Positions 6,140-8,111 of a DNA stretch of 8,111 nucleotides are shown here, piece after piece (position 1 is the stretch's first letter; every line of letters starts with the position of its first letter). The translations under genes were made by a program, and so were the position numbers. Source of the DNA: Chloroflexia bacterium (GTDB lineage: Bacteria > Chloroflexota > Chloroflexia > Thermomicrobiales > UBA6265); assembly GCA_013696525.1 (NCBI GenBank), contig JACCYK010000096.1:1-8111 (forward strand). The letters run 5' to 3'. The notes under the pieces were generated by a model that was given only the letters and a program-made list of their open reading frames with translations, was not told where the DNA came from and did no database searches.

Positions 6140-6489
6140 GGCACCAGAAGGCGGGCCGAAAATTCGGCCGAAACCCGGCTCAGCGCAAAGCGCTGATCCG
6201 GCAACAAGCGGTTTCGATGATCCTGCATGAGCGGATCACGACGACCGAGGCGAAGGCGAAGACCCTGCGGCCGGTGGTCGAAAAGTTGATCACGATCGCG
6301 CGGGATGACACGCCGCACCATCGAAATCTCATCATGTCGAAAATCGATCACCACCTGGCGACGGCGAAATTGTTCGATGTGATCGCGCCGAGGTTCGAGA
6401 CCGCTCCGGGCGGCTACACCCGTATTTCGAAGCTTGGCCCCCGGCGCGGCGATGCGGCTCCGTTGGCCCTTATCGAGTTGGTGGATTAG
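6136..6489 (+). CDS. rplQ: 50S ribosomal protein L17
   Basis: L17 is a bacterial large-subunit protein near the peptide exit tunnel. The 117-residue product opens MRHQKAGRKFGRNPAQRKAL, then has MILHERITTTEAKAKTLRP and VEKLITIAR, and closes with KLFDVIAPRF, GGYTRISKLGPRRGDAAPLA and IELVD, an excellent family match of normal length. It starts at GTG (6136-6138), within a GTGA overlapping the rpoA stop. GAGGAGG at 6121-6127, inside rpoA, is the ribosome-binding site. Overlap and site position indicate tight translational coupling to rpoA. No terminator was seen after it, and truA begins 35 bases later. Confidence 0.98.
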   Translation: MRHQKAGRKFGRNPAQRKALIRQQAVSMILHERITTTEAKAKTLRPVVEKLITIARDDTPHHRNLIMSKIDHHLATAKLFDVIAPRFETAPGGYTRISKLGPRRGDAAPLALIELVD

Positions 6490-6524
6490 CGACGCATGCG
6501 GTGTGACGTGGAACAGAGCCGATC

Positions 6525-7415
6525 ATGGCTCGGCTGGTGCTGACCGTGACCTATGATGGGAGCGGCTTCGCGGGATCCCAGGTGCAGCCCGGAGCGCGAA
6601 CGGTGCAGGGCGAGCTGGAGCGTGCGCTGGCGACGCTGCGGTTTCCCGAAGTCCGGACCGTTTTCGCGGGACGCACGGATCGTGCCGTTCATGCGGCGGG
6701 GCAGGTGGTGGCGTGTGACGACCACCGGCCCGACTTGAACGACGAGACACTGCGGGCTGCATTGAACGCCAATCTGCCGGATGATATCGCGGTGAGGCAT
6801 CTGGAACGACGCGCGGGCGACTTTCATCCGAGGTTCGAGGCGTCTTGGCGAGAGTATCGCTATCGCGTTTGGTCTGGTGCCCGAGCCCCCCTGGGCCGTG
6901 CCTTCGCCTGGCACCGGAGAAGCCGCCTCAACGGCGAGACAATGGCGACGGCGGCGAGCCGGTTCATCGGGACCAACGATTTCGCCACGGTTGCCGGGGG
7001 CGGCGATGGCGTCCCGTGGTCCGACGTCCGCACCCGGGCTAGAGGCACGACCCGAACGGTGTACGCCTGCGATTGCCGGCAGGTTTCGCCGTGGTGGGGG
7101 CCGGCCGACGATGGTGGCCGGCTTTTTGAGATTCATGTTGTGGCCGACGGATTCCTGCCGCGGATGGTGCGCAACATTGTGGCTATCATTGTGGATGTGG
7201 GACGCGGGGTAACGTCGGTGGACGACATTGCCGAACTGTTGTCCGTCCGCGATCGGCGAGCGGCCGGCGCCACGGCACCTCCGCATGGTCTCACGCTGTG
7301 GCAGATCGGATATTCGCCGTGGACGGCAAGCAATGGCGATTCGACGAACCCGCGGCTTTCCGATGCAAGCCCGACGGACCCCGGCGGACGAGACCGTGCG
7401 GCGGCTACTGGATAA
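6525..7415 (+). CDS. truA: tRNA pseudouridine synthase A (TruA)
   Basis: Converts uridines 38-40 in the anticodon stem-loop of many tRNAs to pseudouridine, supporting accurate decoding. The N-terminal half has VTYDGSGFAGSQVQP (8-22), RTVQGELERAL and the catalytic loop AGRTDRAVHAAGQVV with nucleophile Asp52. Further on are DFHPRFEASWREYRYRV (99-115), NDFATV, and ADGFLPRMVRNIVAIIVDVG (208-226), all in family order, ending GATAPPHGLTLWQIGY. Differences from the usual pattern: GWQRQ is GSQVQ (17-21), and the near-invariant Gly after TDx in TDxGVH is Ala54. About 33 extra residues (264-296) follow the conserved end and look unstructured. Translation probably begins at ATG 6525 with only a weak upstream site. 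Its position between rplQ and rplM is common in Gram-positive and related bacteria. It ends 13 bases before rplM. Confidence 0.95.
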   Translation: MARLVLTVTYDGSGFAGSQVQPGARTVQGELERALATLRFPEVRTVFAGRTDRAVHAAGQVVACDDHRPDLNDETLRAALNANLPDDIAVRHLERRAGDFHPRFEASWREYRYRVWSGARAPLGRAFAWHRRSRLNGETMATAASRFIGTNDFATVAGGGDGVPWSDVRTRARGTTRTVYACDCRQVSPWWGPADDGGRLFEIHVVADGFLPRMVRNIVAIIVDVGRGVTSVDDIAELLSVRDRRAAGATAPPHGLTLWQIGYSPWTASNGDSTNPRLSDASPTDPGGRDRAAATG

Positions 7416-7425
7416 GGAGAGGGAG
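7414..7425 (+). promoter_or_regulatory. Purine-rich ribosome-binding site fixing the GTG start of rplM
   Basis: AAGGAGAGGGAG begins at the last bases of the truA stop and ends 3 bases before GTG 7429-7431. Its AAGGAG part (7414-7419) is 9 bases from that GTG. It selects this start over in-frame ATGs at 7333 and 7363 that would lie inside truA. Confidence 0.75.
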
Positions 7426-7428
7426 ATC

Positions 7429-7875
7429 GTGGAACGGCGCACCTGGTCACCAAAGGGTTTCGAAGCTCATCTTGGCAAGAAGTGGTACGTGGTCGATGCC
7501 GAGGGCAAGACCCTCGGGCGCATCGCGACGATCATCGCCAGCACCTTGCGCGGCAAGGACAAGCCAACCTTTGCCCCCCATATGGACATGGGCGATTTCG
7601 TCGTCGTGGTCAATGCCGCGAAGGTGGTGCTGACTGGTAAGAAGGAAACGCAGAAGGTGTACTATAGCCACTCGAACTATCCGGGTGGCTTGCGGCAGCG
7701 CACCGTGCAACAGGTCCGCCAATCGCACCCGGAACGGATTCTCGAATCGGCGGTGCGGGGTATGCTGCCACGGAACTCGATGGGCGAGAAGCAATTGAAG
7801 AAGCTGAAGATTTACGCGGGGCCGACCCATCCGCATCTGAGCCAGGCGCCCGAGCCACTCGAGTTGGGGCGCTAG
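7429..7875 (+). CDS. rplM: 50S ribosomal protein L13
   Basis: L13 is an early-assembling large-subunit protein that binds 23S rRNA. From the GTG start the protein is 148 residues, the family norm. It has KKWYVVDAEGKTLGRIAT (17-34), LRGKDKPTFAPHMDMGDFVV (40-59) and VNAAKVVLTGKK (61-72). The L13 signature AVRGMLPRNSMGEKQLKKLK (108-127) follows, then IYAGPTHPH. The frame is open further upstream and could begin at ATG 7333 or 7363, but those extensions overlap truA and have no family counterpart. The GTG gives the expected short lead-in (ERRTWSPKG) before the fold. It lies 13 bases after truA and 79 bases before rpsI, with which it normally forms a pair. Confidence 0.97.
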   Translation: MERRTWSPKGFEAHLGKKWYVVDAEGKTLGRIATIIASTLRGKDKPTFAPHMDMGDFVVVVNAAKVVLTGKKETQKVYYSHSNYPGGLRQRTVQQVRQSHPERILESAVRGMLPRNSMGEKQLKKLKIYAGPTHPHLSQAPEPLELGR

Positions 7876-7954
7876 CCGTCGTACGTCAACGTCGCAGGAC
7901 AGGACAAGGTAGCAGAGCGCTCATCATCGTGGCGCCAAGCGAGGGACGAAACGC

Positions 7955-8111
7955 ATGACCGATACTGCCTATCATTACGGAACAGGCCGGCGAAAGTCGG
8001 CAATTGCCCGGGTGCGGATGTACCCTGGCAACGGCGGGATGACCGTCAACGGAAAGTCGAGCCGCGACTATTTTGGCGGTCGCGCCGTTCATCAGGCGAA
8101 CATCACCGAAC
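7955..8111 (+). CDS. rpsI: 30S ribosomal protein S9, 5' part (cut by window end)
   Basis: S9 is in the head of the small subunit, and its C-terminal tail reaches the P-site tRNA. Only the first 52 codons are inside the window. They read [20 protein letters not shown], then [16 protein letters not shown] and [15 protein letters not shown], matching the conserved S9 N-terminal half (GTGRRKxAxARVR, PGNGxxxVNG). The basic C-terminal tail is beyond the edge, so completeness cannot be judged. A moderate GAGGGA site at 7941-7946 is 8 bases from the ATG. The gene follows rplM in the usual order; the 79 bases between them show no hairpin or promoter that I could support. Confidence 0.96.
   Translation, partial: MTDTAYHYGTGRRKSAIARVRMYPGNGGMTVNGKSSRDYFGGRAVHQANITE

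Noticed and set aside
6486..7442. Minus-strand open frame of 318 codons opposite truA
   Set aside because: It mirrors truA and has low-complexity Arg/Pro/His composition; a shadow frame.
1..8111. A novel defence, mobile or biosynthetic system
   Set aside because: Apart from short intergenic gaps, the window is filled by known housekeeping genes in near-standard order. No transposase, integrase, direct-repeat array or unfamiliar gene cluster is present.

Overview
The window is a stretch of the conserved bacterial ribosomal-protein supercluster (spc, alpha and rplM-rpsI segments). Every gene is on the + strand, and the genes are tightly packed with short or negative spacing. High GC content, GTG and TTG starts, a four-cysteine (zinc-type) adenylate kinase lid, a zinc-type L36, and truA between rplQ and rplM all suggest a GC-rich, non-proteobacterial bacterium. 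The SecY cytosolic loop, L15, L17 and L13 sequences look most like Chloroflexota (Thermomicrobia/Sphaerobacter-like). That placement is an impression from reading the proteins, not a search result.

Positions 1-2866 hold the spc end: rpmD (L30), rplO (L15, with a basic C-terminal extension), secY (translocon channel) and adk (adenylate kinase). Positions 2897-3727 hold map (methionine aminopeptidase), whose last codons appear frame-shifted at a five-G run. Removing one G restores the family's usual C-terminus and a 255-residue protein. A promoter-like pair (TTGACG / extended TGTTACAAT) sits at the end of map. It is followed by a roughly 100-base leader with two inverted repeats, then rpmJ (L36), rpsM (S13) and rpsK (S11). 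infA, common between map and rpmJ in other bacteria, is absent.

Positions 4755-5011 are a 257-base gap where rpsD (S4) would often lie; I find no recognisable gene in it. Then come rpoA (RNA polymerase alpha, TTG start, with a 64-residue very acidic tail), rplQ (L17, GTG start overlapping rpoA's stop), truA (tRNA pseudouridine synthase I), rplM (L13, GTG start) and the 5' part of rpsI (S9), cut by the window end.

Together these genes make ribosomal subunit proteins, the alpha subunit that nucleates RNA polymerase, the membrane channel for secreted proteins, the enzyme that removes N-terminal methionine, an adenylate-balancing kinase and a tRNA modification enzyme. This is core growth machinery. 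I see no mobile element, CRISPR array, tRNA, rRNA or convincing intrinsic terminator, and no new multi-gene system. The items most worth following up are the map frame disruption, the leader upstream of rpmJ, the rpsD-less gap and the acidic RpoA tail.
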